From contig NW_023998457.1 in NCBI RefSeq assembly GCF_014805625.2, positions 4,594,352 through 4,658,351 on the forward strand: a stretch of DNA of 64,000 nt, in the 5' to 3' direction. This document shows, piece by piece, positions 24,342-35,532 of the stretch. The notes beneath the pieces are model-generated. The model did no database searches. It was not told where the DNA came from and was given only the letters and a program-made list of their open reading frames with translations. Source of the DNA: Glossina fuscipes. Lineage: Eukaryota > Arthropoda > Insecta > Diptera > Glossinidae. Numbering within the stretch: position 1 is the stretch's first letter; every line of letters begins with the position of its first letter. The translations under genes were made by a program, and so were the position numbers.

Positions 24342-24604
24342 ATGAAGTTCTCTATTTTAGCTAAATAGAGTCAATCATGTGTTTCTTGATAAGCTCGACG
24401 GACACGTAAAACAGTCAAAGCATTCTTGGTATAAAAAAAAAACGTGCTCTTGATTTTCTAATTCATAGGAGAGGAAGAATAATTAGTAAATATACTTTGA
24501 ATTGCAAATTAGAATTTCATAAGTAGGCGAAGGAATCATATTTTAGACAAGTGAGAAAATTATTGATTTGATTAGCGAGAAAAAGAAGAAGTTTTTTAAA
24601 AAAA

Positions 24605-24641
24605 TCAGTTAATCGTAGTTAATCGATTGTAGTAAGACGTG
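24605..24641 (+). promoter_or_regulatory. Candidate initiator plus DPE core promoter
   Basis: TCAGTT at 24605-24610 fits the insect initiator TCAGTY, with A+1 at 24607. AGACGTG at 24635-24641 matches the strong downstream promoter element RGWCGTG. The DPE would begin at +29 rather than the usual +28, a one-base misfit. The probable 5'UTR exon would then run to 24781, where GAGCTT meets the donor GTAAGT. The 173-nt intron 24782-24954 ends TTTTGTTCCTAG. Confidence 0.35.
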
Positions 24642-24958
24642 CACTTCTTCGCATTCATCGATTGTGTGAGTGTATAAATCGAATCAATTGTTTAAAAGCT
24701 CATCACATCAATTTCCATTTGAGGCGTTCGCGGCGAATTGAAGCTGAAATTCAACAACTTCTATAGCAAAATTTCGAGCTTGTAAGTAGAAAACTAGTTC
24801 GCCATATTTTTTCTCTTCTTTCATGACGAAATGCTGATCTAAGCATAATTTAATTTAATATCTGCTTCTACAGAATGCGAAAAAAAACAATTTCTGCTCC
24901 ATATTAATACCATAATTTTTAATATATTTTAATTTCATGTTATTTTGTTCCTAGGAAC

Positions 24959-27510
24959 ATGGATAATGGAAATTTACCAAGTGAACCGAAGCGATGCCGT
25001 AACTCAAGCTACGGCCTTACTGTACAAGACCAAGAGAAAGCTCTCGAAACGAATGTGAGTTAATTTGATTTTTCTTAACGATATGTCTTGGAAAACTTGA
25101 AATTTTTCCTTTTTGGAAAAATGCTAACAAATTATGCTGTGGCGGGGTTAGATTCGACCATTTATTCCTGGCATATACAGGAGAGTAGCAAGTGATTTCG
25201 TGGACTTACCTTATCCTTTGCAGCCGTTTATTGCTCATAAGAGATAGCTGGGATTGTTTATAAGAGATAATGCTATCTGCTCTATTGAGTAACTCAGCGC
25301 GTTATATTCTTATATAAATACATATGCACACGTAGATATATATATTATTGTGTCCTGACTGCACCATTTATGGTGCAGTCCGGACGTACCTAACACGTCG
25401 ATTCAGAATCATAATGTGAATTGACCTAAGCTTGTCTGTCCGTCTGATGACTGTCAATTTGTGTTCAAGCTACAGGTAGCAATTTTTCAGATATTTTCCT
25501 GAATGAACTTTATTGAATATGGTTCGGATTGGTCCACTATTTTGAATGTGTGGGTACGTTGTCCTTAGCCGTTCAGATGGTTGCTTACAGATTGATTTCT
25601 TGCGGTCGGTGATGTTATAGGGGTAACGGTTCGATCCAGAAGGAAGAGCTTGTGCGATATTCTAAACCAAGAAGAATATGCCAGTAATAAACCATATAGG
25701 AAAGCGCGTTTGATGCAAACGAATGCGAAACATAATGTGTATGTGACATTTCTTCATTACAAGATAACTAATTATGGATAAAAAAAAACGTTTGCACTTT
25801 AGCGAAAAAAGTTATTTTGATGAAACTTTTTGAAAATTCTTTACTATAAACATAATATTTGTCTTAGAAAACTACATTAATTTTTACAATCCTAACCCAT
25901 ATTAATATAGAATTTTTCTTTTATCATTCTAGGACTTCGTGGATTCTTTGTCGGATCTACAGAGTGATGTCAATATGACAGCACTTGCATTACCCAACGA
26001 AATTTGGATCATAATTTTTAATAATTTATCATATGAAGACGTGATGCAAGCAAGTTTAGTCTGCAAAGAATGGTGCCAATTGATTCGCGCAACTGTACTA
26101 AGAGACAAAACGAGACTAGTCATTACCCAAGGAAACTTGAGGAATATTTGCGAGCTTGTTGGAAATCAAAGCTTGAATTACGAAAGTGTGGAGGTAGATG
26201 AAAAGTGGAACGTATTCAATAATGCGGAGCTTGAATTTTTACGGAAAATTTTCAAATATTCTGGTTCCATTATTACTAAACTAAAACTTTATCGAACTTC
26301 AACCACCGCAGCACTGCTCAACTTTTTGCCGAAGCTAAAAGAATTGGATTTGTCAGATGCAAACGAAGTGGAAATCGAACGAATGGACATTAGCGAATTT
26401 CCAAATCTCAAATCGGCGCATGTGCTTAAATATGATAAAAACTATAGTAGGATCTATCCTATACTGTTCACGGATTTACCCCGCATATCTACAACAAGCG
26501 ACGAAATAGTGACCATGTGCATTGATATATACTCCGTCGGCCTCTTCAATATGCTAGAAAGGCATTCATCGTCATTGCGCTGCCTCAACATCAGACTTTG
26601 TTCCTCAGGGTCTTTGACCTTACGAGATCGTCTCCCCCTTCAAGAAACCTTTAGAAAATTAACTCATTTAGAGGAATTGAATATAGCGGATAGTACTATA
26701 GTGGATAGATCTGATAACGAATTCGCAAAAATTGTTTTGGAAAGTCTTCCAAAGGAAAGTCGTATTAAAACTATACTTTTAGGCCACTCGCTGGAAGACG
26801 AGCAATTTTTGGAATTGATTATAGAAAAGTGGTTCATCTCTTTAGCACGTGTTTACCTGTTCAATTGGATTATATCGGAAAACACTATCAATCGATTTAA
26901 ATTTTTGAGCGGCAAATATCGTTTGACTTTCTCTATTCAAGTTGGAGACTGGCTAGATTTTACTCATTGGTGGACCCCATACACCAACAAAAACTCAATT
27001 GATTTGAAATTATTCTTCTTGTATCTGACGCCCAAAAGGCTTTGGGATCTTTTTAAAAGGCTTCCTAATGTAACTGCACTTGAGGTAAAACGTCTTATTT
27101 TCTCGACAAACGATGAAGTAATGGGTTACGTTTTCCATCACCTTACGAATTTGCGACATCTTTCGCTTCACCACTCGTGGAAGCATAGGACTAACATAAA
27201 ATATCTTTGCTCAAAGCCCAGGATTAGCAACTTAAAACGTCTTCAAACACTCCGTTCATGTTTGTGTCCTATTAAGGTTTTAAAAATTTTCAAATCAAAT
27301 TTCCAATTCAAAGAATTAACCAAATTTGAGCTACTTCTTTGTGAGAGATTTAAGAGAATTTCTCTTCGGGAACTTGAAATTATTAGCACATACGTTCCAG
27401 CGCTGGAAGAATTCTGTTCGGATGGTCTAGATTATAATAGCAATTACTTACAAGAAATGCGTAGGATTTTTCCCCGTTTACGTAGACTGAATGATCGAAG
27501 ACTTTTCTAA
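24959..27510 (+). CDS. F-box protein with leucine-rich C-terminal region (exons 24959-25054, 25933-27510)
   Basis: The model encodes 557 residues. F-box proteins recruit substrates to SCF (Skp1-Cullin-F-box) ubiquitin ligases, with the F-box binding Skp1. The F-box sits at about residues 50-90: LPNEIWIIIFNNLSYEDVMQ then ASLVCKEW, matching the LPxEI...IFxxL...D...xSxVCKxW pattern. The rest has irregular leucine-rich segments (LPKLKELDLSDA, LTHLEELNIADS, LTNLRHLSLHHS), so a substrate-binding FBXL-type role is inferred. Exon 1 (32 codons, MDNGNLPSEPKRCR...) starts at AACATGG, a good context, and ends ACGAAT before GTGAGT. Exon 2 begins in phase 0 after CATTCTAG at 25932 and contains the whole F-box and C terminus. 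A start inside exon 2 would be a GTG at 25939, unlikely in an animal. The 878-nt intron carries repeat fragments. The exact orthologue is not recognised. Confidence 0.9.
25352..25560 (+). repeat. Family A fragment with terminal hairpin inside the F-box intron
   Basis: GTCGATTCAGAATCATAATG, CTAAGCTTGTCTGTCCGTCT and GGTTCGGATTGGTCCACTAT mark family A. At its 5' end, 25352-25367 and 25370-25385 form a hairpin with 15 of 16 pairs and a 2-base loop. Confidence 0.75.
25560..25665 (+). repeat. SINE-like element, copy 2, in the F-box intron
   Basis: CGGTTCGATCC at 25627-25637 is a perfect pol III B-box core. TTAGCCGTTCAGATGG at about 25565 resembles an A-box at roughly tRNA spacing. It is homologous to 3690-3800. 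Confidence 0.5.
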
Positions 27511-27551
27511 AATAATTGCTGAGAATTTGTGGCAAGTGTCAGCTATTCATC

Positions 27552-27557
27552 AATAAA
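27552..27557 (+). terminator. Poly(A) signal of the F-box gene
   Basis: AATAAA lies 42 bases after the stop codon, with further A-rich sequence following. Confidence 0.65.
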
Positions 27558-28133
27558 ATAATCAATAATTTCTTAACAAACAATTGGTTTTAATTAGATT
27601 AGATTGATGGATGAAGCGTTGATGATTGCTGAGAGCGGGAAAAAAGTCCCATTAGCGAATGTTGATTGCAATCGCAGAGTCCAAAAATTATACTAGATCA
27701 GGTTGTAAAAATGAATGTGTGTTCGCCAGTGAAAGAAAGCTTACTTTAGTGGTACAGGAAATTGATTAGAAAAAAGTATATCCGGGAAATGGGACGAAAG
27801 AAGATAGAAAACCGGAATGAAGTAATTTTACCCTACATCTCTCGTGGTATAAAGTGTACTAAGTTTGTGAGCTTCAGTTTTCGTTATACGAGAGGTGACT
27901 CGAAAATTGCTCTAGCCGGTTTGTAAAGTACAGTCGAAATTTTATTAAAAATAGGGGGTGCATTACAGTTACCTATGACGGTTTTTACTCGCATGGAGTA
28001 GGGTGGATTAAAAGCCAACAAAAAGCTACTTCCAAATGAAATGATATTTCATTTTTTTATGATATTGAAAATTCCTAAGCTGATTATGATGAAGGACATA
28101 GCCAATGCAATTAAACAAGAAAAAAAACAATTA
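27558..28133. other. No recognised content
   Basis: Spacer downstream of the F-box gene; nothing assignable. Confidence 0.4.
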
Positions 28134-28262
28134 CTAGCTTGGTGGAAAATTTCCGTCATATATTAAGTCAAACATTTGCATTTGAAGATGGTTGATGTGT
28201 TCCGCAATAGTTGACTGATAAAGGCCGAACTCCTTTGCAATTGCAAAGCGTTTAGAACTGAG
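28134..28262 (-). pseudogene. Pogo/Tc1-type helix-turn-helix fragment
   Basis: A minus-strand frame bounded by stops on both sides reads SKRFAIAKEFGLYQSTIAEH then INHLQ. This is the spacing and residue pattern of the psq/pogo-type helix-turn-helix (AKEFG...QSTI...I), found in transposases of the Tc1-mariner-pogo superfamily and in domesticated psq proteins. Only the DNA-binding helix region survives, 43 codons. No transposase core is visible nearby. Confidence 0.4.
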
Positions 28263-29239
28263 TTACTCTTTACCATGAATTGCAAAACGTCATTATCGAG
28301 AATGAAATTTTCGAAATGAAAATTGGTCGAATCATCTTTGCCAGTTCCGAATATTTACAACTTCACTTTCCAAAGTGTCATGCAAGTGCTTGCAAGCAAT
28401 CCTTCCTTCACTTCCTTTCTGGAACTCACATCAAACGCGAGGTCTTAAATGCACTTTATCTCTTTATCCCTTTATTTACTCACCACTTTGCAACTAATTG
28501 TCGATGGGCATTAAAAGTGGCCCTTTTTATATGCCACAAAAAATTCACTAAGTAATCGGATCCCGACATCATGCATTCTACCTGTTTGCCTTGACCTGGC
28601 AAGTAAAACTGACATACAGGTAATAAAATACGACAGTACTTGTCAGTACTTATCACAACAGCTTAGTTCGTGGACTAAGGGATCAAACCATCCCAACAAG
28701 CGAGAAACATTAAGCATGCAGATAGCTTATTATCAATAGGATCATATCTTTTTTACTGCTTATCTATAAAGAACATACTCTTGGAATTACATTGAAGTTG
28801 CAATTTTAGACACAACATCCTTCGTCTGTAATATTTCCGCTAGTTCCGCATTATTGTTTCTATTAGTCCACCATTCCAACTTTCAGTGCGCTAGAATCTG
28901 CTCTCGTCGTAATTATATCTAATGCACAATAGGTGAAGGCATAAAATTTATCGTTTGGGTGCACACCCAGTAGGCTGCGGCAACTTCTCACCTATCATTT
29001 TCTCTTCCCTCAATTTTTTTTCTTCGTCCCCGTTTTCAACAGATGGAGGACATACCCTGATTGAAAAAACTGGTAAACTTAAGCTTTAAATATACTCTAA
29101 GACCATCGGCTTGAGCATCGCTCGTACGGGAAAGTTTCGTCTGTCATGGCTGAGGTTGTCTGGCATGATGACAAGTTGAACATCAAGACGGCTAAATTCA
29201 CCCGTCAGATACCTGCTTCATATTAATTTGGTGAGCCAA
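28263..29239. other. No recognised gene
   Basis: Only short open frames; nothing assignable. Confidence 0.35.
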
Positions 29240-29590
29240 AGCGCTAGTGCTCTGTAATTTTGAATGGGAATTTTTTCAAATTGGAATTTTTTTTATATGT
29301 ATAATGACTTTTTCGAAGTAAAGCGTTAGATGAGCTGTGTTTGCGAAAATTTTCCAATCCAAACGATTGCAATAGTATTCGTTTTCGGGCCAAAACATAT
29401 CGGTATGCAAAATTCCATTAAAATATTTGAAAAATTTACGACAAAATTTAAAACAAGACGGACGGACAAGATTAAATCGATTCAGAAAGTAATATTGAAT
29501 CGATCAGTATAATAAGAGATGGGTCTAACTCAAGTCCTTCTTGATGTTATACACAACCGTATAAACCTAGTATGCCCTTGTGTCACGAGA
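29240..29590 (-). repeat. Family A repeat, 5' part, reverse
   Basis: TTGCAATAGTATTCGTTTTC, AGACGGACGGACAAGATTAA, GAATCGATCAGTATAATAAG and CTCAAGTCCTTCTTGATG. Confidence 0.75.
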
Positions 29591-29872
29591 AATATGTAAT
29601 AAGTCAAGTATTTCCTTAAAAAATTCCTTTAAAAGTACTTTGCATCAGATAAAAAGAAACACTTGAAAAAAATTTTTAATCGAAGTAGACTTATGGTAAG
29701 AAACTACTCAAGCATAAAAGAAATACTACGTTTTTCAAAGTAAACAGAAATAAAAGAAGAAAGAACGAAAACAATTTTCAAGAGCAATAAAAATATCGTG
29801 ATTTTTTTAAAAAATAAATAAAAGAATTTGTAGCCAAGAATTAACCAAAAGTACAGTTGAGCTGACTTGACT

Positions 29873-30013
29873 ATGGCGGGCGAGCTAAATACCAAGCAAG
29901 TGGCAGTAATTGTGGCTGGGATGCAACCATTACTACTACCGCACAGAGTGGAAGCTGACGAGGATTTACGGCAGCAACAAGTCCAAGGAGTTCCCGAGCC
30001 GGACGAGGGTTGA
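29873..30013 (+). CDS. Small GC-rich open frame (46 aa), unassigned
   Basis: ATG at 29873 (context GACTATGG) opens a frame starting MAGELNTKQVAVIVAGMQPL, followed by LLPHRVEADEDLRQQQVQG and an acidic end, with TGA at 30011. The 141 bases are much richer in G and C than the AT-rich DNA on both sides, and codon use looks gene-like. An AATAAA follows at 30080-30085. It may be a micropeptide gene, a terminal exon or a retroelement gag fragment. No family is recognised. Confidence 0.35.
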   Translation: MAGELNTKQVAVIVAGMQPLLLPHRVEADEDLRQQQVQGVPEPDEG

Positions 30014-30085
30014 AAAGTAGAAAAATATTTTAATAATCCATATTTTTATATAAGATTTGATCAGCTATGTTTTAAATCAAATAAA

Positions 30086-31555
30086 TCGGATATATTCGAC
30101 AAATTACAACAACAATTTTTATATCTTCGCTTTAGTTTTCCGTTTCTGACAGCTGAGCCTTTTTTTACATATTTCGTAACCGCTCCGCAGGCAACGAAAT
30201 ATTCAGTTAATCATGGGTGCAGAAGGCCACATTACGAGGCACTCAGTTAAGCCATTTAAGGATCACTGAAATTACTATTTATCGCACTAAGCAAACATAT
30301 GCAACTTATTTGGTAGTTCTTCGTGGAGGATATCTGAAGCCTCTTTACCCCATTGAGGGTTCTTAATTCATGTTGAAATAAACAACCTGCGAGAATCCTT
30401 CATTGATTCCTTCAGATAATTTCCCATAAGCATATGCAATCCATGTTTGCAGACTTACAAATACGACGATATACGATTTTTATTAGATGTCCGAAGAGTC
30501 TATCTACACATTTTATATGCTGTTATTAAAATTTCTTCTGTAAATTATTTTTAAGAAAATTTTCTCTGGTTTTTAATAAACCTATTTAAAACCTATTCTA
30601 AGCATCTTAATGTCTAACTTGACAATTTACCTCACGGACATTTCACATAAGTGATATTTCTAAATCTCGAGAGTATTCACTTAGCCGAAAGTTAACTTTG
30701 TGTTTGTGTTCAGCTGTTAGGTGACAGCTTTTTCATACCTCATTATCCCCCTTCCGTTTCGTGAAGGAAAAAAAAAGAATATATAAAATATAAAAAAAAA
30801 CATATATATTGCGAAAAATGAACAAAAATGAGAAAGAGCGTAGAAAACAGATTTAATAGCGAACGTCATAGATGGACATAAAGCGAGTCCTTGGGTGCGT
30901 TGATTTAATTTTTTTTAGTATCTCAAATACACGACACAATGAATTATCTGGGCAGATAATAACCTATGAAAAATATTAGTAACGCTTTCGCTTTTAGCTG
31001 AATACGAAAATAAAAGCTATATATCATTTATCCCATCGGATATCGATTATGTATGAAATAGTGTGCAGCTGTTTGACAACACCAACGAAAGCTGAGAGCT
31101 AAGTTTTTCGCCGGTAATTACTCTTCTACTATTAATTTGCTGAATTTTAGAAAAAGAAGAAGATAATTGTGAGCAGCGCTTTAAATAGAATTTGTCAAAT
31201 TTGAAAATTATATGGTACGCTTTGGTTGAAGATATACGTCCAAATCTAACCACAATGTTGCAAACAAAGAGCTTTGTGTTTACATTAGGCTTTTTTTATT
31301 TTTATCAAAACGAATTTTCGGTTGTTGATTTGCTGAATAGAAGAAGAAGATGAATGTATCTACTTATATACATATATAAGTATATATATTTTGTGAGAAT
31401 GTAGGTCTGTCCTTTTTTTTCGTCTTCTGTAAGTCATCAAATTAACAACAGATGACTCGTTGAGTTGAGTTGAAAAGGAAGCCAGCTTTTGATTACGCAA
31501 ATCAAATCTGAAACATTGTCTAATGTAAATACGTATGTGTGTCAGTTTACGATTC
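30086..31555. other. No recognised gene
   Basis: Two similar short segments (TTTGCTGAATTTTAGAAAAA near 31137 and TTTGCTGAATAGAAGAAG near 31330) suggest a small duplication. Nothing else assignable. Confidence 0.35.
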
Positions 31556-31559
31556 TTAT

Positions 31560-31780
31560 TTTTGTCCATTCATTTTTCCGTCCAAACTAAAGTTCGCAAA
31601 TTTTCGTTATATTTTGATGACATCGTTTTGACTCAAGTACAAACGTTTATGGGAATGAATCGGAATGAAAAATTCCTTCGGCCGTGTGTAAAGTCATATT
31701 TTGGAAAAGCAGTTTTATATTATGAGAAAAAGATTGCTCTCTTTAATATTTCTCAACAAATATCGGTGAAAAAGCAGTGA
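31560..31780 (+). repeat. Family A fragment, forward
   Basis: CGTTATATTTTGATGACATC and CTCAAGTACAAACG match the middle of family A. It is diverged. Confidence 0.45.
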
Positions 31781-31784
31781 AAAC

Positions 31785-32080
31785 ATTATAAAGTGGCACG
31801 GCCGGCCTTGAATAGCGTACGCCATCCATATATCGACTTTTCAAAATAAGTTATTATATGAGGAAAGATCGAAAAAGTGGTCGGATCCGAAATATTTTCA
31901 ATAGGGTTCATCCGTGAGCTACATTCATCAAAATATTTTCAAAACTGCCACCTGTAGGTTGAACACAGCAGTATAAGATGGACAGAGGGACAGACAAGCT
32001 TATAATTGGTATAAAAAAAGAAATGTTTATCTCAAGTCCTTCCGTGCAACCGTGCATGCCTTGTACCCTAAGTGATGTAT
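31785..32080 (-). repeat. Family A fragment, reverse
   Basis: GTGGTCGGATCCGAAATATT, ACAGAGGGACAGACAAGCTT and CTCAAGTCCTTCCGTG. It forms an inverted pair with the preceding fragment. Confidence 0.75.
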
Positions 32081-32434
32081 GTGTGCATCTTAATAATGAT
32101 AATAAATTATTCGTTAGTTCTTTTGAAAGATATTGATCATAATGAATGTAAACATTTTTTATTATCTTGCTAAACGATTATTGCGAATCCTAAATAAACA
32201 TTTACATAATGACTTGCAAACATTTTCATTTATTATTATAATCGTTGAAAAGCTCATAAATTATAGAATAAAATCAAGTAACGATAATTTGGTGCCCACT
32301 GCCAAAAGTATTCATAATTATGCCAATAATCAAAGTATTACTAATCACTAGCTAGAAAAGATGCTTGTGCAAGAACTGTGTGCGGTATATCTAATGTATC
32401 GAGTTTATATCACTTTTAATATCCATCCACGAAG

Positions 32435-33050
32435 GACGATGGGTTGTATTCATTTTATCAAAACGTTTGCAACGTCCAGACGGAATTTTCAGAGACCCCA
32501 CAATGTGCATGTATTCTTGATTAGCATGCAATTCTGAATCGGACTATATGTCCATCTGTTTAATGTCTGTTGTAAATATTCTTCTGACACTAAAAATTAA
32601 TCTACCGACTAACGGAAGCATTTGAAATTCTTGCGAGCAACTTGGTATTGACAATCGTTCAATTTGGCCGAAGACAAGCCTGCAGTAGTATGTTTACTGA
32701 GAATACCTCTGTTTTTCGAAAGGAATAAAAAATTGTTTTTTTTTTACTCCTTACTTGTTAACTACATCAGGTAAATCTACAAAAATTGAAATGCATATTC
32801 TATAGGCGATGTTCGAGCATCTATACAAAAATGAGAAAAATTAACCACGCCTATCCACTAGTTTTTTCAATACCTTTATAATGCGCAGAAGCTAGCTTCA
32901 AAAACACCATAAATTATATACATTTTTGGCCAATTACAGATTCAGAATACACCTAAGCATGTTCGTCTGTCCGTCTGTGTAGCATAGCGTATTCCCTTTC
33001 GCAAAAATCACAAACTTGCAAAAGGGTTTGAAAATGACCCGAACGTCATT
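32435..33050 (-). repeat. Family B repeat, reverse
   Basis: TTATCAAAACGTTTGCAACG, TGTATTCTTGATTAGCATG, CACCTAAGCATGTTCGTCTG and the B 5' half in inverse. About 615 bp. Confidence 0.7.
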
Positions 33051-34569
33051 TATGTATAGGGTTCTTTGATGTAGTTCACAGTGCATTGTCGATGCGTTGA
33101 TTTAAAAATGTCGTTGTTAATAAGATATTGCCTGCTTTTTGGTCAAAAATTATGTATTTTTATTCAAGCACTTAATATATTTTACCGGTCAATGTACGAT
33201 AACACAGTTGTGAGCAAAAATAAATGGAGAATAGGGAGAAAGGGATAGGGAATGACTCACCAGCCTAATGTACGCGTGTCCGCTTGATCAGAGTTATGCC
33301 TCTACCGATTGAATATGTGCTATATCTACAGCAAAGTCGGATCAAACTTCAGCAATATTAGAAGCGACGAATACCGACTCGCTAACACCGATATGCGGCG
33401 AGTCTTATCTGCTCTGTTATCCAACAACTACAGGCCTTAAGATTAGATGATTTGCTTCTCTTCTCTTTTCTTTTTTTTTTTTTTGATTCACGCAAGAGCA
33501 CGGACCGCAGAATTTCTTAAATAACACATTCGTAGTGGGAATGGCTCCAATTGCTAGTCGCGCCTCTTATTTACTTGGCTGTAAGACAGCTGGAGGCATT
33601 AACTGATTTTTTTTTTCTTAGGTATGCCAGGAATGGCTTCGGTACACTACCATTTCATAATATGTATGAAAAAACACCTTTTTTTATACTTGCACTTACG
33701 CTTTTCAACTACTATTGTTCTAGTACCTCTCCCAGCTAAAGGGATTCCTTTCCTTGGAGAATCTTTGAAGGTATAGAGATTCGCCTGCGTGCAGACCTAC
33801 TCCCCTATGTGGTCAGCTATTCAGGAGGTCCAGTACACAACCAGTAGGTTGTAGAAAAGGTAAAGTTAGTGATGTTTGATGGGTGCTTGGCGTGAGCTAA
33901 GTTGATTACTTCTCCTAGCACTATAAATCGAAACGGAAGAGTAGTAGGGGTGGATTCCCCGGAAGTTTGAAAAAACTCAAATGGAAATCCACAACACAAT
34001 GACACACACACGAATGTCGATAATTCTAAAGCATGCTACGAACTATGAAATTCAAGAGGTCAAGTGGCCCGCTCTTATGGGTTCTAGGGAACTCGATTAA
34101 GGTTTTAAGCCAGGTGCAGACGTTAAACTTCGATATAATCTACTGTTTCATTACTTTTCTTCCCATCCCAAAATAATGGTCAGGAATGCTTTCTTAAACT
34201 ATAATAGAGTCTTCCCCCGTTACCCCAGAAAATATCGAAGAAGATGTGAGAACTTGGTATGATAGAGAACGTGTCTAACACAAGTATGAAAAAATCTTAA
34301 GAACCATTTATAATGGAAATATTATGAATTTAATAAGAATCAGGCTTAAGTAATGCATGCTGATGTGAAACAGATTTCAGAAAATTTGTAACGAAACTGT
34401 TCGATTTCCCAACTGATCTCTTCGCGACGCTTCATTCATTTTACTTTTCTTAGAAAAAATATCTCTATGACTTAATCGAATGCTGTTTCCAAAAAGTAAA
34501 GAACAATGTTCAAGTTAAATTTCGCGTTTATATCGAATAGTAGAAATATTTTTTTCCTAAATCGTACAA
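33051..34569. other. No recognised gene
   Basis: Locally less AT-rich at 33230-33450 and 33740-34100, but no frame or repeat family could be assigned. Confidence 0.35.
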
Positions 34570-35030
34570 AATGTGAACCAAGACTGAAAATGTTGCGGCA
34601 AAGTTGATCAAATATCGAGGTAATGTTAACAGTTTCCTGCGATTATCGTGGTGTTGTGCACTACGAATTCCCTCCGCCGGGGGGCCAAGCTGTGTACATG
34701 GAATATTATTCAAATGCTATGCGTTGATGGCGTGAAGCTTTCCGCAAAAAGAGGCCGGAATTGTGGAAAGACAACTTTCTGTTTTTACGCCATCTTACAC
34801 TGCGTTGGCTTTTCGAGACTGTTTCCTGGCCCGTTCCACAACAGCCGTAATGACCTAATTTAGTTCCATGTGACTTTTGGCTATTTCCTAAACTCAACCT
34901 ACCACTACAAGCTAATTAGCAGAAAGCTTTGAAGGCCATTCTGGAAATTGACTGTAACAATTGTTTCGACGATCGAAAAAAAACGCTGATATAACTGCGG
35001 GAGATTACTACGAAGACAACGGTATAATAA
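34570..35030 (+). mobile_element. Mariner transposase fossil, catalytic to C-terminal part
   Basis: Read across frameshifts, the order of motifs is that of a mariner transposase: VMLTVSCDYRGVVHYEF, EYYSNAMR-stop-WREAFRKK, RPELWKDN, PSYTALAFRDCFLA, PNLVPCDFWLFPKLNLPL, ILEIDCNNCFDDRKK. The HDNA segment holding the second catalytic Asp is deleted. The third catalytic Asp (PCDFW) remains. At least one in-frame TGA and two frameshifts are present. The N-terminal half is absent. Motif details differ from the 54270-55300 copy, so it is another subfamily. Confidence 0.8.
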
Positions 35031-35102
35031 TAAATAGATTTAAAAAAGAAAAATTTTTAGCCACAATAGTATTTCTCATATAAACGATGAATGAAATTGA
35101 TG

Positions 35103-35172
35103 TACGCATCACGTATAAACGGTATAAGAATGCTGTGCATATAATGCACAAACGTTGTATGTGTGATGCGTA
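35103..35172. repeat. 70-nt imperfect hairpin
   Basis: The arms TACGCATCAC (35103) and GTGATGCGTA (ending 35172) pair perfectly. Pairing continues for nine more base pairs with one bulge and two G-T pairs. After an asymmetric internal loop (12 and 2 nt), TGTGCAT-ATA-ATGCACA closes the top. About 26 pairs in total. Could be a small-RNA precursor or a tiny palindromic element. Confidence 0.55.
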
Positions 35173-35522
35173 GATAATGCATGAATTATATATAAAGAGA
35201 GCGTACCAAGCTTTCCATTTAGATTTATCGCTTGTTCCCAAATTGCATAAAAATGTAGTTTAAAATGCAGTAAAAGATTATAAGCTATATACTCATCTGT
35301 CTATGTGAATTTTGCCAACACTTTTAAGTTGAATCTCTTGCTATCAACTTGTATTCAGCTTGGCATCTTAATGTTTATGATCGTATATTTTCGAATAACA
35401 ATCAGTACAAACAAGTGAATCGATAGACGGATATCTGTCGATACTTTATGATATCTTTGAAATCTACTACAAGCATGCTACAAAAGGCAGAATATGTATA
35501 GTATCTTCAATAACAGAGAAAG

Positions 35523-35532
35523 NNNNNNNNNN
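35523..35532. other. Assembly gap (10 N)
   Basis: Ten consecutive N, a conventional placeholder length, so the true gap size is unknown. Confidence 0.95.

Noticed and set aside
25570..25640. Functional tRNA gene
   Set aside because: A and B boxes are present but the acceptor and anticodon stems do not form; it reads better as a SINE-like relic.
25939..27510. F-box protein starting at the GTG in exon 2
   Set aside because: Animals rarely start at GTG, and an in-phase upstream exon with ATG, donor and acceptor is present.
27618..27680. C/D-box snoRNA (TGATGA and CTGA motifs)
   Set aside because: The boxes are only a few bases apart and no terminal stem or guide region fits.
34706..34897. Minus-strand open frame
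   Set aside because: Antisense shadow of the plus-strand mariner transposase.
35523..35532. Possible missing exon in the gap
   Set aside because: Ten N are a placeholder; nothing on either side suggests coding sequence.
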